Origin: Agapetus fuscipes | Taxonomy: Eukaryota > Arthropoda > Insecta > Trichoptera > Glossosomatidae | Reading direction: 5' to 3' | Assembly: GCA_951799405.1 (NCBI GenBank) | Contig: OX637342.1 | Coordinates: 15,361,298-15,425,297, forward strand | Length of the DNA: 64,000 nucleotides | Part shown: one piece after another, positions 9,773 to 20,976 of the stretch | How the letters are laid out: each line of letters starts with the position of its first letter | Position numbering within the stretch: the stretch's first letter is position 1 | The notes under the pieces: model-generated | Seen by the model: only the letters and a program-made list of their open reading frames with translations | What the model was told of the DNA's origin: nothing | Database searches by the model: none | Position numbers and translations under genes: made by a program

Positions 9773-10555
9773 TAACTATTCCAAGTAAAACTATTTCTTT
9801 TCATTTTGATGTCAGATCACTGTATGAAATTACACGTTTAAAACCCGAAATCTATTGTTGCTTTCAGCTGTGGACCACAAAAATGTCCAAACCCTAATTT
9901 GTGACTTGTGATCAGAAACCAGAGAATCTGTCTCGTTTCTTTGTGTGCATTTTGCAGGAGCATTGCTCGCTCTATTTGGGGCAAGCCCGCAATAAACAAG
10001 GAGTGTGGCCTAGTGAAGCTAGATCCACGTTTATTGGCCTGCGCTTCAAGTTTTCAACTCAGCACAACGCGTTTTCCAAAAAGTGGATGAAACCTGAAAC
10101 ATCACCTCTACTGTGCGTTTAATGTTCTGTAATCTGTTGGTGGAACGTAGTGAGTGAGTTTGAAGGTAATATTTTGTACTAGGGGTTTTAGACTATACGA
10201 TGTGTGTGAGTGGGGAGAGAACAAACGGAATGTATAGATCGAAATACGTTTTACGTTCAGTCTACTTGCAACAGGGTGACTGATGTAGAAGGGTAGATAA
10301 TTTTGCTACAATTATATTAGATTTATAGATAGATTTTGAAACGTTGATGATGAAGACGATGAGACAACTTTGCTTCCTGAATATTTGTCTGTAATATAGT
10401 AAGAAACATCAGATTCAGGAGGCGATTTGGTATCCAAAATGAGTCATGAAAGACTCACAAAAATCGTAGCTTATAAGATGCCAATGGGTCAGCATCCAGC
10501 TAGAAGACCTTCTCAAATGGTATAAGATAGTTAAACTTTTTATGGTACTGTGTAT
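9773..10555. other. No gene seen
   Basis: Mixed-composition non-coding DNA. The segment 9900-10120 has two overlapping open frames (60 and 73 codons) and above-average GC, but no recognisable motif. Confidence 0.3.
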
Positions 10556-10559
10556 CTTG

Positions 10560-10720
10560 TCGGTGTTATGACCGAGGGAGTCAAGTCACTGTTCTTAAAA
10601 AAAAAAAATCTTGACTAACGTATATGGAACAAAATAACGATGGTTCAAATCACGCTTGGCTCTGTGACCATAACTTCAACCTGGTTCAACAGATGTCATT
10701 GCATCTACACAAGCTTCTGC
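10560..10720 (+). repeat. Dispersed repeat H
   Basis: Shares GACCGAGGGAGTCAAGTC, 'ttcttgactaa', 'aatcacgc', 'acttcaac' and 'cattgcat..acacaagcttctgc' with 53880-54035, in the same order and orientation. Unclassified. Confidence 0.65.
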
Positions 10721-10739
10721 TTTTTCTTACGCTTAATAA

Positions 10740-10860
10740 GCCGTTCGTAGACATGGGTGAAACGTCCGGAAGCTCCAGCTCCCCAGACTACGGTAGCAGA
10801 TCCCGGAAAAGATCTTTCCAGCAGCGTTGAGTATTTTGTTGTCTTCGACTGAAAATCGAA
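10740..10860 (+). repeat. Dispersed repeat I (GAAACGTCCGGAAGCTCC)
   Basis: Matches 16770-16860: 'gacatggg', GAAACGTCC, 'gaagctcc', 'ctcccc', 'gactacgg', 'agcagatc'. The GAAACGTC string is the same 3' core found in the hammerhead-like motifs. Confidence 0.5.
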
Positions 10861-11509
10861 CCCAAGACCTTTGTATTTCAAATCCGTAGCTTTAGACAAT
10901 AGAGCACAGAAATAAGGAAACGTTGGTTCTTGGTTCACCCTGTGCCTTCTTTAATGAAACCCCGTTGTGGTTATTTTGTGTTCGGTAACAAACTTAAGTA
11001 TCCTGGACTCTTCTCCCACAATTCGTTCCAAGATGGGATGAAATCTAAGGTAGCTTTGTTAACAGAAGGTAGAAAGTTCAGAACGACGAGAAACCAATAG
11101 GCACGTAGGAAGAGGTGATTAAAAACAATGAGACGCAATTAGCTCTGCTTCCCTTGTACCTATATTTAAACGCGACACAACTTGGCTTCACATATATTTC
11201 AACTTCTTACCGCAGTGTTTCCGAAGTGTTCTCATGTGTTGAACCCATTTATTTCATTGATTTAAAATGGTAAAGCGCCCTATTTCTTTAAATAAATAAA
11301 TACATGAAAAAATAGTGTTATAGTGATGAGTTAATACTTAGAAATAATAATGTACCAATATACTGAAAGATTCTCAAGCTTTCTACGAAGCCATAGGACC
11401 TTTCTGGAAAAAAATATTTGTATAAAAACCCCGACAGAAAAAGGAACGTCTGCATTTTAATTCTAAAAAACTTAAAAAGAACCTGGAAAACATAACACTG
11501 CTTCTGATG
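10861..11509. other. No feature seen
   Basis: Non-coding. AT-rich, with no repeat assigned. Confidence 0.3.
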
Positions 11510-11622
11510 ATGCCTTTAAAGGCGAAAACGTTCAAGCATAAATAATAAGTAAGAGTGAATTGAAACTGTGTTTTTTTTTAATAAATACAATGGACTTTCA
11601 CAGTGTGAACCACCAAACCCTA
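11510..11622 (+). mobile_element. Penelope-like end with hammerhead-like motif
   Basis: Motif at 11510-11537: stem I GCTT/AAGC, CTGATGA, palindromic stem II GCCTTTAAAGGC (after one extra T), GAAA, ACGTT, C. All conserved hammerhead core bases are present. It is followed at 11588 by 'atggactttcacagtgtg' and 'aaccaccaaaccctaac', as in the 9.4 and 50.7 kb copies. Confidence 0.5.
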
Positions 11623-11732
11623 ACAAATATAACAGTAGATTGATCAATTTTTAGCAATGATTATACATGTCGAAAGACATGATTTCTTTTTCATCAAATT
11701 CACGTCAAGAACAATGATAAATGACACATTTC

Positions 11733-11831
11733 CCCCTAAGATAACACTATTTCCGAATGTCTTCACCTCAGATAACACTATTTCCGAATGTCTTCACCTC
11801 AGATAACACTATTTCCGAATGTCTTCACCGC
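11733..11831 (+). repeat. Three copies of a 31-bp unit
   Basis: The unit contains AGATAACACTATTTCCGAAT and GTCTTCACCTC, and the copies are nearly identical. About 100 bp further on, 'cgcttacggcgagtaa' is repeated three times at 11930-11985. Confidence 0.9.
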
Positions 11832-12323
11832 TATCTGAGACCTTGAGAAGTCTACAAATTTGAATTTTGAAAGGGAAAGCCCTCCAAACGTCACCTGTCG
11901 CGACCCATCATCTCTCTCGATAAGCGCTTTCGTTACGGCGAGTAAAGAGCGCTTACGGCGAGTAAGGAACGCTTACGGTGAACGCTTTTTTATCACACAT
12001 CCCTAATGCGTTCCAGCGAGCAATAAAAAGATATCTTCTCGAGGGCTTTAAGAGAAAGGCGCCGCTTTCTGTTCGTGGTAAGTGAAGGGATGGCACTTCA
12101 CACAAGGGGTGTGTGCTTAAAATCGAGCCCAAGTGAAAATAGTGCCAAGTTAACTTTAAAGAAAAGGGAATTAAACTGAATTGGATGGATGCTATCGATT
12201 GCTACATTTATTGAAGCACAATATTTTCTATCACATTTTTTTTGTTTAATCAATATCTTCAGTAATCTTTAAGCAAAAATGTATCTATAATCTAAGTCCT
12301 AAGTATACCAACTAAATCTGAGT

Positions 12324-12595
12324 CCGGTCGATAGCTCAGTTGATAGAGTGCTGCATTTCATGCCGTGAGCTCGGGTCCGAATCCCACCGAGGGTGTCAGA
12401 AATGATTTCCCGTTTCGGTATTTATTTCAAACCCTAAATTTAAATACCGGCAAGCTTTACTCAGCCTTCACAAGAAATGAGTACCAGCCCCTTCGGGAGC
12501 TGGGAAACCCCCATTTCAACTAAAGTGGTTGGTGTAAAGCTGGCCCCCTTACCTGCAAAAATAAATAGGTTCCACTCGCCACATGCGAAACCAAA
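12324..12595 (+). mobile_element. SINE-G, full-length copy
   Basis: Head GTCCGGTCGATAGCTCAG, box B GGGTCCGAATCCC, then the standard body and 'ttccactcgccacatgcg'. One of the least diverged copies. Confidence 0.88.
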
Positions 12596-12604
12596 TTTTC
12601 AATT

Positions 12605-12876
12605 GTCTATCTATCTATAATCTATCTATAATCTAAGCTGCAAGGATATGTAAGCATTTAAGGCTCATATGAAATGCATGCCTACAGACAGGCACATGTA
12701 GGTTCGCGCCTACACATTCTGCATGTGTGCATACAAATAAAGAAAACCTCACATGGACATAAACCTTGCAACTCCTGCCGCCGTTCCCTGAACCGGGGTG
12801 GCATTGGCAAAAGTGAACCGATTTTTACAGCACGGGTGGTCAGCCTCGTACCAACCTATCAGTCAAGGAGCACAAA
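12605..12876 (-). mobile_element. SINE-T, subfamily 2
   Basis: The 3' end has ATCTATCTATAATC repeats at 12605. The body differs from the main type by 'aggttcgcgcctacacat' and 'acctcacatgg'. The same variant is at 46685-46950. It ends 'cctatcagtcaagg'. Confidence 0.85.
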
Positions 12877-13179
12877 AAATTATAAATGATTTACAAAAAA
12901 TTCATAATGAGACATTACAAATTAAAATTAAAATAAAGTTAAATTAAAATTAATATTACACTTAAAATTAATGCCCTGACCAAGATAAATATAGGAATCT
13001 ACAATTTTTAAGGTTTCATTTTGAACCGGAATTTAAAAAATCATCACAGGGAATATTTTTCCCCATAGCTACTGTATGTAATGTATTGTGTTCATATAAT
13101 ATATATACAGTGTGATTTGTATATTTTTCACACACGACCCGCGGCTAATGACTCGTCTCAGGAAGGCTTCGATGTGAGG

Positions 13180-13370
13180 CTATGGTGGGAGGGGAGGGGG
13201 GAGGCAAGTCGGGTGCAAATTGGGGGCGAGTGGAAGACGAGTGGGAGGCGAGTGGGAAGCAAGCGAGAAGCAAGTGGGAAGCGAGTGGAACGAAAGGGGA
13301 ATGAAATAAAAAGAATGGATGGAGAATCGAGAGGTTTGTAGTTGGAATATGCTAGCAGATGAGTGGGAGG
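13180..13370 (+). repeat. GTGGGAGGCGA minisatellite, first block
   Basis: Purine-rich ~11-bp units (GAGTGGGAGGC, AAGTGGGAAGC). A second, more diverged block lies at 13890-14030. Long frames across it are repeat-driven. Confidence 0.75.
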
Positions 13371-13664
13371 CAAACTAGAGTTCGTTGGAATAGACTGTTT
13401 GGTAAAAGAGATGTTTTTGGAATAGACCTCCTTCTTTGACTAATAGATTGGAATCAGACTGAATAAGTGCAAACGTGCAGGTAATGCTTGTGGGTGTGCA
13501 TCAAATATGAATCCTTAATTTGTAACTCAGATTAAAGATGATTATAGACGGTCCTTACTTAAATTATCCTCTACGTTTCATCAGCGACGTCGCCAATGTC
13601 TACAAGAGGCACCCTTTCTGCACGTCAGCTAAATATGAACTGAGTGATAAAGTGTGCAAAAAGA

Positions 13665-13740
13665 GTGTCTTCTGAAGACGTTGCCTACGTTGCTAAAGAA
13701 ACGTCTATTAAAATAAAAGTCCTGCCACAACAATTTGATT
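13665..13740 (+). ncRNA. Hammerhead-like motif, degenerate
   Basis: CTGAAGA (13672) and GAAACGTC (13698) with an ~19-nt intervening segment, followed by 'tattaaaataaaag'. Stem II pairing (ACGTTGCCTACGTTGC) is weak. Confidence 0.3.
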
Positions 13741-13889
13741 AATTTCCTTAATATTGAATTTCAATTTTAACGCTTGAATGTTAAACGACGTAAATCCAGT
13801 TTAAATTTGATTATCTCTTACAACGGCTCGTCATCTGAAAAGTGCAATTAATTTTTAAGTATTTTTTTATTTGTAAATAAAAATATGTG

Positions 13890-14030
13890 ATAGTTGGGAG
13901 GCGAGTAGGAATTAGTAAGTAGGCTAGTGGGAAGCGAGTGAGCAGTTATTGAGAAGTAATTAGGAGGCGAGTTGGAAGAAGACAGTTAGTTGGGCGGCAA
14001 GGGGGAGACGGTCGGAAGTGAATGGGATTG
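13890..14030 (+). repeat. GTGGGAGGCGA minisatellite, second block
   Basis: Diverged units such as GTTGGGAGGCGAG, CTAGTGGGAAGCGAG and TAGGAGGCGAGTTGG. Probably once continuous with 13180-13370, the gap being a later insertion or decay. Confidence 0.6.
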
Positions 14031-14444
14031 TTAGGAGTATGGGAAGGTTCTATAGCCGTTAAGAGTGGTTTATGCCACGACGTTGAGCCTTTTTTAACGG
14101 ACCTCTTGTTGGAAAAATTTCACGAAGCTGAAATTATAACCGAGGATATATCACTTGGGATCTTAAGGGGTTGTTTTTAAACTGGAAATAAAAGGTTAGA
14201 GAAAGAGCGAGCTTTTTGCTAGGAACCGTATGCATACGCGACAGACAAAGAAATCCTATTTATTCAGGAATTGGTCTCGCAGTTTAGTTATCCGACAAAT
14301 GCTTCATTTCATTTACCTAGTTTTTCAAAATCCAGTAGATGTATAATTTATTTTATTTTTAAAAACACAACAGTTTTCAGTATCGGTGAATATTTAATAA
14401 TTTATTTTATTAAGTTTTTTTTCTTCACTATTAAGTTGTTGTAT
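14031..14444. other. No feature seen
   Basis: AT-rich. An open plus-strand frame of 93 codons (14271-14552) is Phe/Ile-rich and runs into SINE-T sequence, so it is not taken as a gene. Confidence 0.35.
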
Positions 14445-14560
14445 ACAAGTCTGACCACCCACAATTTAAGTACTGGTTCAATTTGCCAGTGTCATCCCTG
14501 TTTCAGGAAAGAGCAGCAAGAGTTGCAGGGCTTGTATTTATTTGCGATTTAGCTTTTAAA
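14445..14560 (+). repeat. SINE-T 5' half
   Basis: 'gaccacccacaattt', 'ggttcaatttgccagtgtca', 'ccctgtttcagg', 'aagagttgcagggcttgta'. The 3' half is missing and SINE-Q sequence follows. Confidence 0.7.
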
Positions 14561-14578
14561 AAACAAAAAACAAAATAA

Positions 14579-14866
14579 GGCTGATTTATTTAGTGAGCGC
14601 TGTTTTTGTGTGTATCACACCTCAAGAGCCCTCTACGAGCTTGGTCGTGACTGGAGAAAGCGCCAATTCTGAAGCAAGCTCCAGTTGTTGTAAGGTTGGA
14701 TGGACCTTTTGATGACCGGTCTTTGGTAAAGGTATATTAATATTTCTACCCAGCGAAGAGCACATTTGGAAATATAAATGGTATATTTTTTGTGCTCCGC
14801 CGGGATCCGAATCCACAACCTTCCATTTACGAGTCCGAAGTGTTGGACTACGGACCGGTCCTAGAA
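14579..14866 (-). mobile_element. SINE-Q part of a 5S-SINE-Q chimera
   Basis: Minus-strand SINE-Q whose box A has lost 'agtggta' (TAGTCCAACACTTCGG), with an intact box B region. It lies directly downstream, in its own orientation, of a 5S-like sequence through the linker 'atttct'. Confidence 0.8.
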
Positions 14867-14868
14867 AT

Positions 14869-14977
14869 GCCAACAACACGCGGTGTACCTGAGCGGTCAC
14901 CCATCCAGGTAGCATCCGCGCTCAATGTTGCTTTACTTCGGTGATCTGATGAGAGCCGGTGCTTCCAACATATATGA
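14869..14977 (-). rRNA. 5S rRNA-like SINE head (pseudogene)
   Basis: The minus strand reads 'gttggaagcaccgg', 'gatcaccgaagtaaagcaac', 'gcgcggatgct', 'ctggatgggtgaccgc' and 'acaccgcgtgttgttggc', which are the conserved blocks of 5S rRNA in order, including the internal control region. It is slightly short at the 5' end and substituted, so it is not expected to be a working ribosomal gene. Confidence 0.85.
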
Positions 14978-14979
14978 CC

Positions 14980-15102
14980 TTACATATTTTCTTTCAGTTC
15001 ATTCATATCTATCACCTTCTTCATGCATTTTCTTCTTTTACGCTCACTTTGTAGGTATATCCCATTCTTTCACAACCTCCTCAATCTCCTCAAAGTTCAA
15101 AT
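14980..15102 (-). pseudogene. LINE-B C-terminal fragment
   Basis: The inverse matches the C-terminal codons of LINE-B at 48943-49230 ('KEW..', 'KRRKCMKKV..' region). Frame-disrupted, with no TTACAG tail left. Confidence 0.65.
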
Positions 15103-15884
15103 GAAATAAATCACTACTATATTAAGTGAAAGCTACAAAGCTGAGGTAAAGCTCTGGTAAAATAAACAAAGTATTAGCTCAGTAATAATGACATTGTTTA
15201 CAAAATATGTCGGCCTGACATTATAAGTTATGGCCTTATATCCGTGATGAGGGTGTACGAGAGATTTATGATTTCTCTCCTTACACAGCCTCTTCTTGTT
15301 CCCATTCTTAGGAACTGCTTTTTAAATTTCATTATGAATACTTTTGATATGCAAATAAAGTGTTTACAGCCTCCCTAAGAACATAAGTTTGAAGAAAAAT
15401 ACATACCAAACTCCAATCAGACACAAAGCAAAATCAAGTGTGATTTCTCCCTTTCAAATCAAAAATTTGGTTACATATACGTAAGTCAGCTGATGTGCAT
15501 CATATCTCCTGTTCAAATTTCATCATATTATAATCAACTTCCGAAAAGTATTTAACCGAGGTCCTTACTAGAACTAAGCAATCAAATTTGATGTGTAAAT
15601 CAAATATTGATCGGAGGTTGGTGCAACAGGCCCTAACAATCACATTTTTTTGTTACATTTTTACGTTGTAGGTTATTTTAGTTTTTAAAAATATAGCGAA
15701 CCAATCATTTAATTCAATTTGAATAGAAAGCAATAATTTAGCACTTCTTATAGACTAAAAATTGTTTACTTATGAATCACTACTTTAACTCGCCTTAAAC
15801 ACCAGCGCTGAGGAAAAGCCTGTAGGACTTATTTGTCCATAATTTTTTTGCAAAGCTTACACATTTTCCTGAATTTCAGGATTT
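15103..15884. other. No feature seen
   Basis: AT-rich non-coding sequence without a recognisable repeat. Confidence 0.35.
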
Positions 15885-16070
15885 TATAAGGACTCCACTT
15901 TGCCAATGTTTCCTCTGTTTGAGGGATGATTAGTAAAAATTTCCAGGGTGTATGTTCATTTGAGTTTTGGATTTTAATTTGTAGGTACACGTACAGCATT
16001 TGTAAGCGCAAACTAACACGTATCTGCTTGAGGGCAAGAAACTTTAAATGTAAAATATATCAATCAAGTT
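15885..16070 (+). repeat. Diverged SINE-T copy
   Basis: 'ccactttgccaatgtt', 'gtatgttcatttgagttt', 'gtaagcgcaaact' and 'tgtctgctt'-like blocks in order. Lacks the first ~50 bp and the TTAGAT tail. Confidence 0.65.
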
Positions 16071-16750
16071 TTTATTGATTTGTGGAAAGAATAATTTTCT
16101 GGTGCTAAGATATTTTAACAATAAAAATTGACAATTCATTTTAGTCTACAATCCAACACGTAGGTACAAGTTCACGTTTAGCAAAAAATACATTCTTAAA
16201 TTTTATGAACCAAAAAATAAACGAAAAAAAACCAAATTATCATTTTTTTAGCTTTCATGAGTTTGTCATTTTCTCTTTTTTGCAAAACATTATCGCAGAG
16301 CTACAATTTGACACATAAATATTGTAGAACATCGCATTATAATATTCGCGAATTGTTGTATGACATTCGGAATGGCAGACGGCCAAACTTTCAAGGATTT
16401 TTTGAAAATTTTCGGTCATTCCGAGTTGTTGAATTTTTGCTTGAATACGTTAAACATTAAATCAGAGGCCTCCGCAACGTCGGATAAATTTGTTTAATAT
16501 ATTTTAGAAACGCTGTGGGGACTGTGGTGTAAAATCGAATGTTTTTCATGACTATTTCAACCGAAAACAGAATCTATGTTAACACAAAAAAAAATATAAA
16601 TAAAACCGACTGAAAAATTGAGTACCGACAAATAGATTTTTTTGCAATTTGAAGAGGAAGAAAATTGTGACGTCACTGATCTGAGCTACAAACAGAATAG
16701 ACATTCATAACTTCTCCCCACAGTTTCATTAATATCAAGGTCGTCATTTC
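16071..16750. other. No assigned feature
   Basis: Contains a 67-codon plus-strand frame (16257-16460) without family resemblance; otherwise AT-rich. Confidence 0.3.
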
Positions 16751-16754
16751 ACAT

Positions 16755-16860
16755 TCGCGCTGAAGAACCCCATCGACCCATCGTGGACGAAACGTCCAGA
16801 AGCTCCGGCTCCCACAGACCACGGCAACAGATCTCGCAAAGCAACTCTCCAGCTTCATAA
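16755..16860 (+). repeat. Dispersed repeat I with CTGAAGA...GAAACGTC
   Basis: CTGAAGA at 16760 and GAAACGTC at 16789 bracket a segment with CCCATCGACCCATCGTGG, then 'cagaagctccggctccca'. Same repeat as 10740-10860. The arrangement resembles a decayed hammerhead core. Confidence 0.45.
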
Positions 16861-17109
16861 CTTCTTCTTCAATGGCGCTACAGGCGAATTCGAGCCTTGG
16901 CCACTTCAACCTCTGCCTCCAACTCCGTTTGTTCACCGAAACCGTTGTCCAGTTCACAATTTGAGTTTCAAAGCTACCAACTTTCTGGAAAGATTCCGTT
17001 GTTTCCCTCGAGTTTTTTTTTTACAACGAAACGACACTGTGAAGATCTGTGTTCTCTTTCTACCCAAGGACGATTTGCGCTTAAATAAGTTGAAAGGGAT
17101 ATAGTGTGT

Positions 17110-17490
17110 ATTGTTTTGTAAATAGTACTTAGTTATACACAAAATAAATAGGGTAGGTGTATATAGACTCTAGCTGTAGGGTAAATTATTATTTAGTACA
17201 TAGAGTAAGGAAATATGATATAAGTAGTATAAGTATTGGAACCTTGTAGAACATGATAGATGTTTCCAGACGAATCTATGCCCAGAATGTTCTGATTGTA
17301 GTAACTTTATAAGGCGGGATTTTCCTGCGAGTAGTTCAGTCTCAAGATTCTCTTAGCCATTACAAGACAGACAGTGAAAGTCAACCATCCAAGTGAAACT
17401 GTGTAAAATAAATTGTGAACTAAAAAAAAAAAATACATCTCCGGCTGTTTCAATTAAGAAGACCATCATTCTCAATTTTAAAACATTAGA
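17110..17490 (+). mobile_element. LTR-like sequence, 3' end lost
   Basis: Promoter-like TTTATAAGGCGGG (~17310) followed by CAGTCTCAAG, an AATAAA at ~17408, then 'aagaagacc' and 'caattttaaaacatta', which match the 3' part of the minus-strand LTR at 45829. SINE-T follows directly at 17491. Confidence 0.5.
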
Positions 17491-17746
17491 CTTTTTTATG
17501 GTATGCGGCTGACAACCCATATTGTAAAAAATGGTTCACTTTGCCAATGTCACCCCTGCTTCAGGGAAGGTCGGCAAGAGTTGCAAGGCTTATGTTCATT
17601 TGAGATTGGGGTTTTTATATTGTAGGTCCACATGCAGCGTGTGTAAGCGCGAAATTATGCATGTCTGCTTGTGGGAATGCATTTAATATGAATCTCAAAT
17701 GATACATATCTTTGCAGCTTAGATTTAGATTTAGATTTTAGACTCC
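17491..17746 (+). mobile_element. SINE-T, full-length copy
   Basis: From 'ttttatggtatgcggctgac' to 'tttgcagc' followed by TTAGATTTAGATTTAGATTT. Close to the array monomers at 24.8-27.7 kb. Confidence 0.9.
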
Positions 17747-18174
17747 CAAGAGCACTACAGTTTATTCGTTAAAATAGTTCCCAGATAACATAAGTCAATG
17801 GTTAAAACTCTCTTTATGTGCTTTTATATTTAAAAGTGACGGAAGGTTCTCCCGATAAGTTAAAAGTCTTTAAAAGTTTTTTTAAAGCACTTAAAGCATA
17901 CTGTAAAACATGCCAAAAAATTATTGCGTTTTGGACGATAAAATGAATAAAAAACCATATGCATTATTCAAAATACGTTCTCGTTTTTTCAGTCAATAAC
18001 ATAAATTATTAGTTTTCATTCGTAGGCGAGTTTTTTTTTTTCAACAAAACAACTTTTTTCATATTCAAAATACGCCAATAAAACTGTCAAAACTCTAAAG
18101 TTATGGTGTCTGTAACGAGAATCAATTTATTTCTGTTTTTTTGTTCAAATGTCAACAACACTATTTGAGGCGAA

Positions 18175-18660
18175 CCAGTACCCCGAGTATAATATGTAAA
18201 GCATCGACTGAGTAAATTGAAAAAATGTATGAAAACTTAGTCATTCACTAGAGGTGCTGTTGTATTTTGCATACATTTTTCTATTGACGCAATTAAAGAA
18301 AGTTTTATACCCGGGGCACAGTTCACAATACGCCCCTAGAATAAAATAAACTTACTCGATTGCGTAAATCCAAATAATGCATGAAAACTAAATAACTCTC
18401 TAGGAGTGTAGTCGTATATTCCATACTTTTTCGATCAGCGCAACCGACGTGAAGTTTACGCAAAGTTTTATACTCAGAGTACTATTCCAACGTTGAAAAC
18501 ATAGTTTAAACTTATCCATTACGTTTCACGAAAAAATGTGTAAAACTAAAATTTTCACCATCAGCGCTATCTTATTTTCTGTACATTTTTTTTGGTTTAA
18601 CGCCTTGTTAATATATAAACGTAGAATTTTATACTTGTTGTCCTGAAAACTTTATTTTCG
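18175..18660 (+). repeat. Degenerate ~150-bp tandem repeat
   Basis: Three to four units alternate 'aatgtatgaaaact', 'tctaggagtgt' or 'actagaggtgctg', 'catacatttt', 'gacgcaa' and 'agttttatac'. Related blocks occur at 58840-58960 and 61680-61810. Confidence 0.5.
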
Positions 18661-18874
18661 AAAACTTTTCTAATTTTACGTTTAATTAAATTACTAGTAA
18701 AGTGGTTAGCGACCACAATAAATTTAACGAAAGGTTTTTCCGAATTTCCTAGAATCGAGAATACAAATAGATGTTTGATTTTATTTTTAGAGTAGAAAGG
18801 AATAATTAAATGAAGATACTTGAGCTATATTAAGGAATACTAAATAACGACGACGTATAATCTTGTTAGTAGCA

Positions 18875-18968
18875 AAAATATTTTAACATTTAAAGCTCAT
18901 ATCTAATGTACTACCACAAGCAGGCACGGGTAAATTCGCGCGAACACATGCTCCATGTGTACTTACAA
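18875..18968 (-). repeat. SINE-T 3' fragment
   Basis: 'taacatttaaagctcatat', 'ccacaagcaggcacg', 'ttcgcgcgaacacatgc'. It ends where a SINE-Q head begins. Confidence 0.65.
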
Positions 18969-19085
18969 CTGGTTCGTAGTCTAGTGGTTAAACTTCAGGT
19001 TCGTAAATGGAAGGTCGTGAGTCGAATCCCGGCAGAGCACAAAAAATAGACCATTTATATTTTCAAATATGCTAACTTGCCCTTA
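18969..19085 (+). repeat. SINE-Q head fragment
   Basis: Box A TAGTCTAGTGGTTAAAC, 'gttcgtaaatggaaggtcgt', box B GAGTCGAATCCCGG, 'cagagcacaaaaaatagacc'. Confidence 0.75.
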
Positions 19086-19157
19086 TTTCAAAATGGTTTA
19101 TTCGAGTGCGAACACCTTATCCGCTTGACCATAGCGTCGATAAGATATACAGCATAT

Positions 19158-19373
19158 GACTGGTCTGTTAGTCTAGTGGTTAACATTTTGGACCCATGAT
19201 TGGATGCTAATGGGTTCGAATCCTGGCGGAGAACGGAAAAAAGTCCATTTTTCAATTTTGCTCCCTGCTTGGAAAATTAGTCTGGATTTATCATAGACCA
19301 GTCACCATAGGGCCATCCAGCCTTACACCGACTGGGTCTTGCTTGAGAATTGGTGCTTTTTACAGTGATTACC
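19158..19373 (+). mobile_element. SINE-Q, near-complete copy
   Basis: Box A TAGTCTAGTGGTTAAC, box B GGGTTCGAATCCTGGCGGAG, then the 'ccatccagccttac' and 'gagaattggtgctttt' body. The final ~50 bp are replaced by LINE-B sequence. Confidence 0.8.
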
Positions 19374-19374
19374 G

Positions 19375-19545
19375 AAGAATGGATCCTGCAGAGTGTCAGT
19401 AAGAGAAGAGTATGTATGTAGAAGGTGATGAATATTGAGGAAATGAAAGTGATTTGTAAGGACAGAAAAAAGTGGAGGCGCATCTGCGGAGGAACCGGCC
19501 ACCCCTAGTGGAATGGCGGCAGGATACAGTACAGAACAGATAATA
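19375..19545 (+). pseudogene. LINE-B 3' fragment
   Basis: Codons for a 'KKVM.IEEMK.ICKDRKKWR' C-terminus, then 'ggaaccggccacccctagtg', 'gaatggcggcagg' and a short 'atacagtacag' tail. Confidence 0.7.
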
Positions 19546-20166
19546 ATATATATATATTTTTTTTTTATCGTACAATAAAACATTAATATACTTTTGACTT
19601 ATTTACAAAATAGTCCGAAAATATAAATAATACCCGTCCAGTGTCTCTAGAGGTCACAATAAACGTGTACAAAATATTACAAACAGGCCTGGCGAAGAAG
19701 ATGTCAAAAGAAGAAAGGTATGGATATGGCAGAAGAGAAATGAGGGGTCAGGAAAACGCGTCTTTTTCTGCTCTTTGATTGATTGTTTTGTGGGGCAAGC
19801 TGCGCAAGGAAAAACCAAAGAAAAGGCTGTTGTCTTAGAGGAAAACTCGCTTTATCTTAATCCCTCAATGATTGTTCTTGTAAAGGCAATGAAAACAAAT
19901 TAGCCCATTCTGGGAAAGCGAGTAATTTATTTAATTTTTCCCCTCCGGAAACGTTTTTCCAAAAAAACAAGCGACGCTCTAAGCTTCTCTGACAATACTA
20001 ATGAAGCTTTCGATTGGATTTCTTAACTTGCTCTTGAAGTGTTTTTCGTAATAACAAGTAATAATTGAACAGTTTTCATGAGAGACAAATGTAACTGTAG
20101 CCTTTTTATCGTTTCACTTGAGACGGCTTACAGCGTACAACTTAATTTCTTTAAATTTTCAAAGGT
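19546..20166. other. No feature seen
   Basis: Non-coding. TA microsatellite at ~19547-19560. Confidence 0.35.
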
Positions 20167-20730
20167 ATGTGCAAAAATTCATTTGCTTCAAAGCTTCGCT
20201 TTGGTTACATAATCAATTTCTTTATATTGTTACGATGCACTGGGTTCAATCAAATAAAATCTTCGCATAATTTATTTCTTACAAATTGTTTTGAGAAACC
20301 GTTCACATTTGATTGTAACAGAGTAAACTTCTGTACTGTATTGCTCGCCAGCTCCGATACAAGTCTCCCTTCAAAGCATCTCGATTACCATTTAAAGGTG
20401 TATTCTGGCACATACGAGACCACGCTAGAATATTCTTGTTTAGAAGATTTGAGCAAATGCTCACACCATCGAAGAAATATAAGTATAATTATTGAAACAC
20501 CTATATCCAGAGACACAGACACACATTCGTTACAATATTCTTTCAACTCGTTTATATTACTTGTTCATTCAAATTCATTTTCTTCTGAAAAATTAATTTG
20601 TTATCTTCTTAAAAATCTAAGTCCAGCTTTATTTAAATTTTGTATTTCGTTTGAAATGATTTTGACAACTACAAAGAATAGAAAGCTAATCATGATTTTC
20701 AGTTACAATTACAATTATTTGATATTTTAG
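20167..20730 (+). CDS. Unrecognised 187-codon open frame
   Basis: An ATG-initiated frame of 187 codons, the longest in the window not explained by repeats or a retroelement. The composition is typical of translated AT-rich DNA (Ser, Phe, Leu, Ile, Asn) with scattered short hydrophobic stretches and no recognisable motif, signal peptide of standard form or domain. No splice sites were needed to open it and no homologous copy is seen in the window. It is probably a chance frame; a lineage-specific gene or the remains of an element cannot be excluded. Confidence 0.12.
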   Translation: MCKNSFASKLRFGYIINFFILLRCTGFNQIKSSHNLFLTNCFEKPFTFDCNRVNFCTVLLASSDTSLPSKHLDYHLKVYSGTYETTLEYSCLEDLSKCSHHRRNISIIIETPISRDTDTHSLQYSFNSFILLVHSNSFSSEKLICYLLKNLSPALFKFCISFEMILTTTKNRKLIMIFSYNYNYLIF

Positions 20731-20770
20731 ATACAATGAGGTCCGCACGTGAATAACCATCAGCAATATT

Positions 20771-20870
20771 GTGTCATGACCCAGCTGGGTTTACTTGGGA
20801 AAAAGGTTGCTGTACAAAGATTGTGTAATTGGTTGCTAAGGACGGTGGTCCCACACAAGACTGACATTTG
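20771..20870 (+). repeat. Dispersed repeat G (possible MITE)
   Basis: 'catgacccagctgggttt', 'gggaaaaaggttgctg' and 'ttggttgctaaggacgg' recur at 38450-38590 and, inverted, at 62165-62262. Confidence 0.45.
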
Positions 20871-20976
20871 CCCGTCAAGAAAAAAGTTGAAAATTAAAAA
20901 GTATTGCAACATCATTAATAACGGATGTCTACGAAACTCTGGTAAACAGAAGAACAAGTTTTTCTACTTTTTTTGA

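Noticed and set aside
16673..16957. 94-codon minus-strand frame
   Set aside because: It overlaps dispersed repeat I, which is also at 10740-10860 without a conserved frame.
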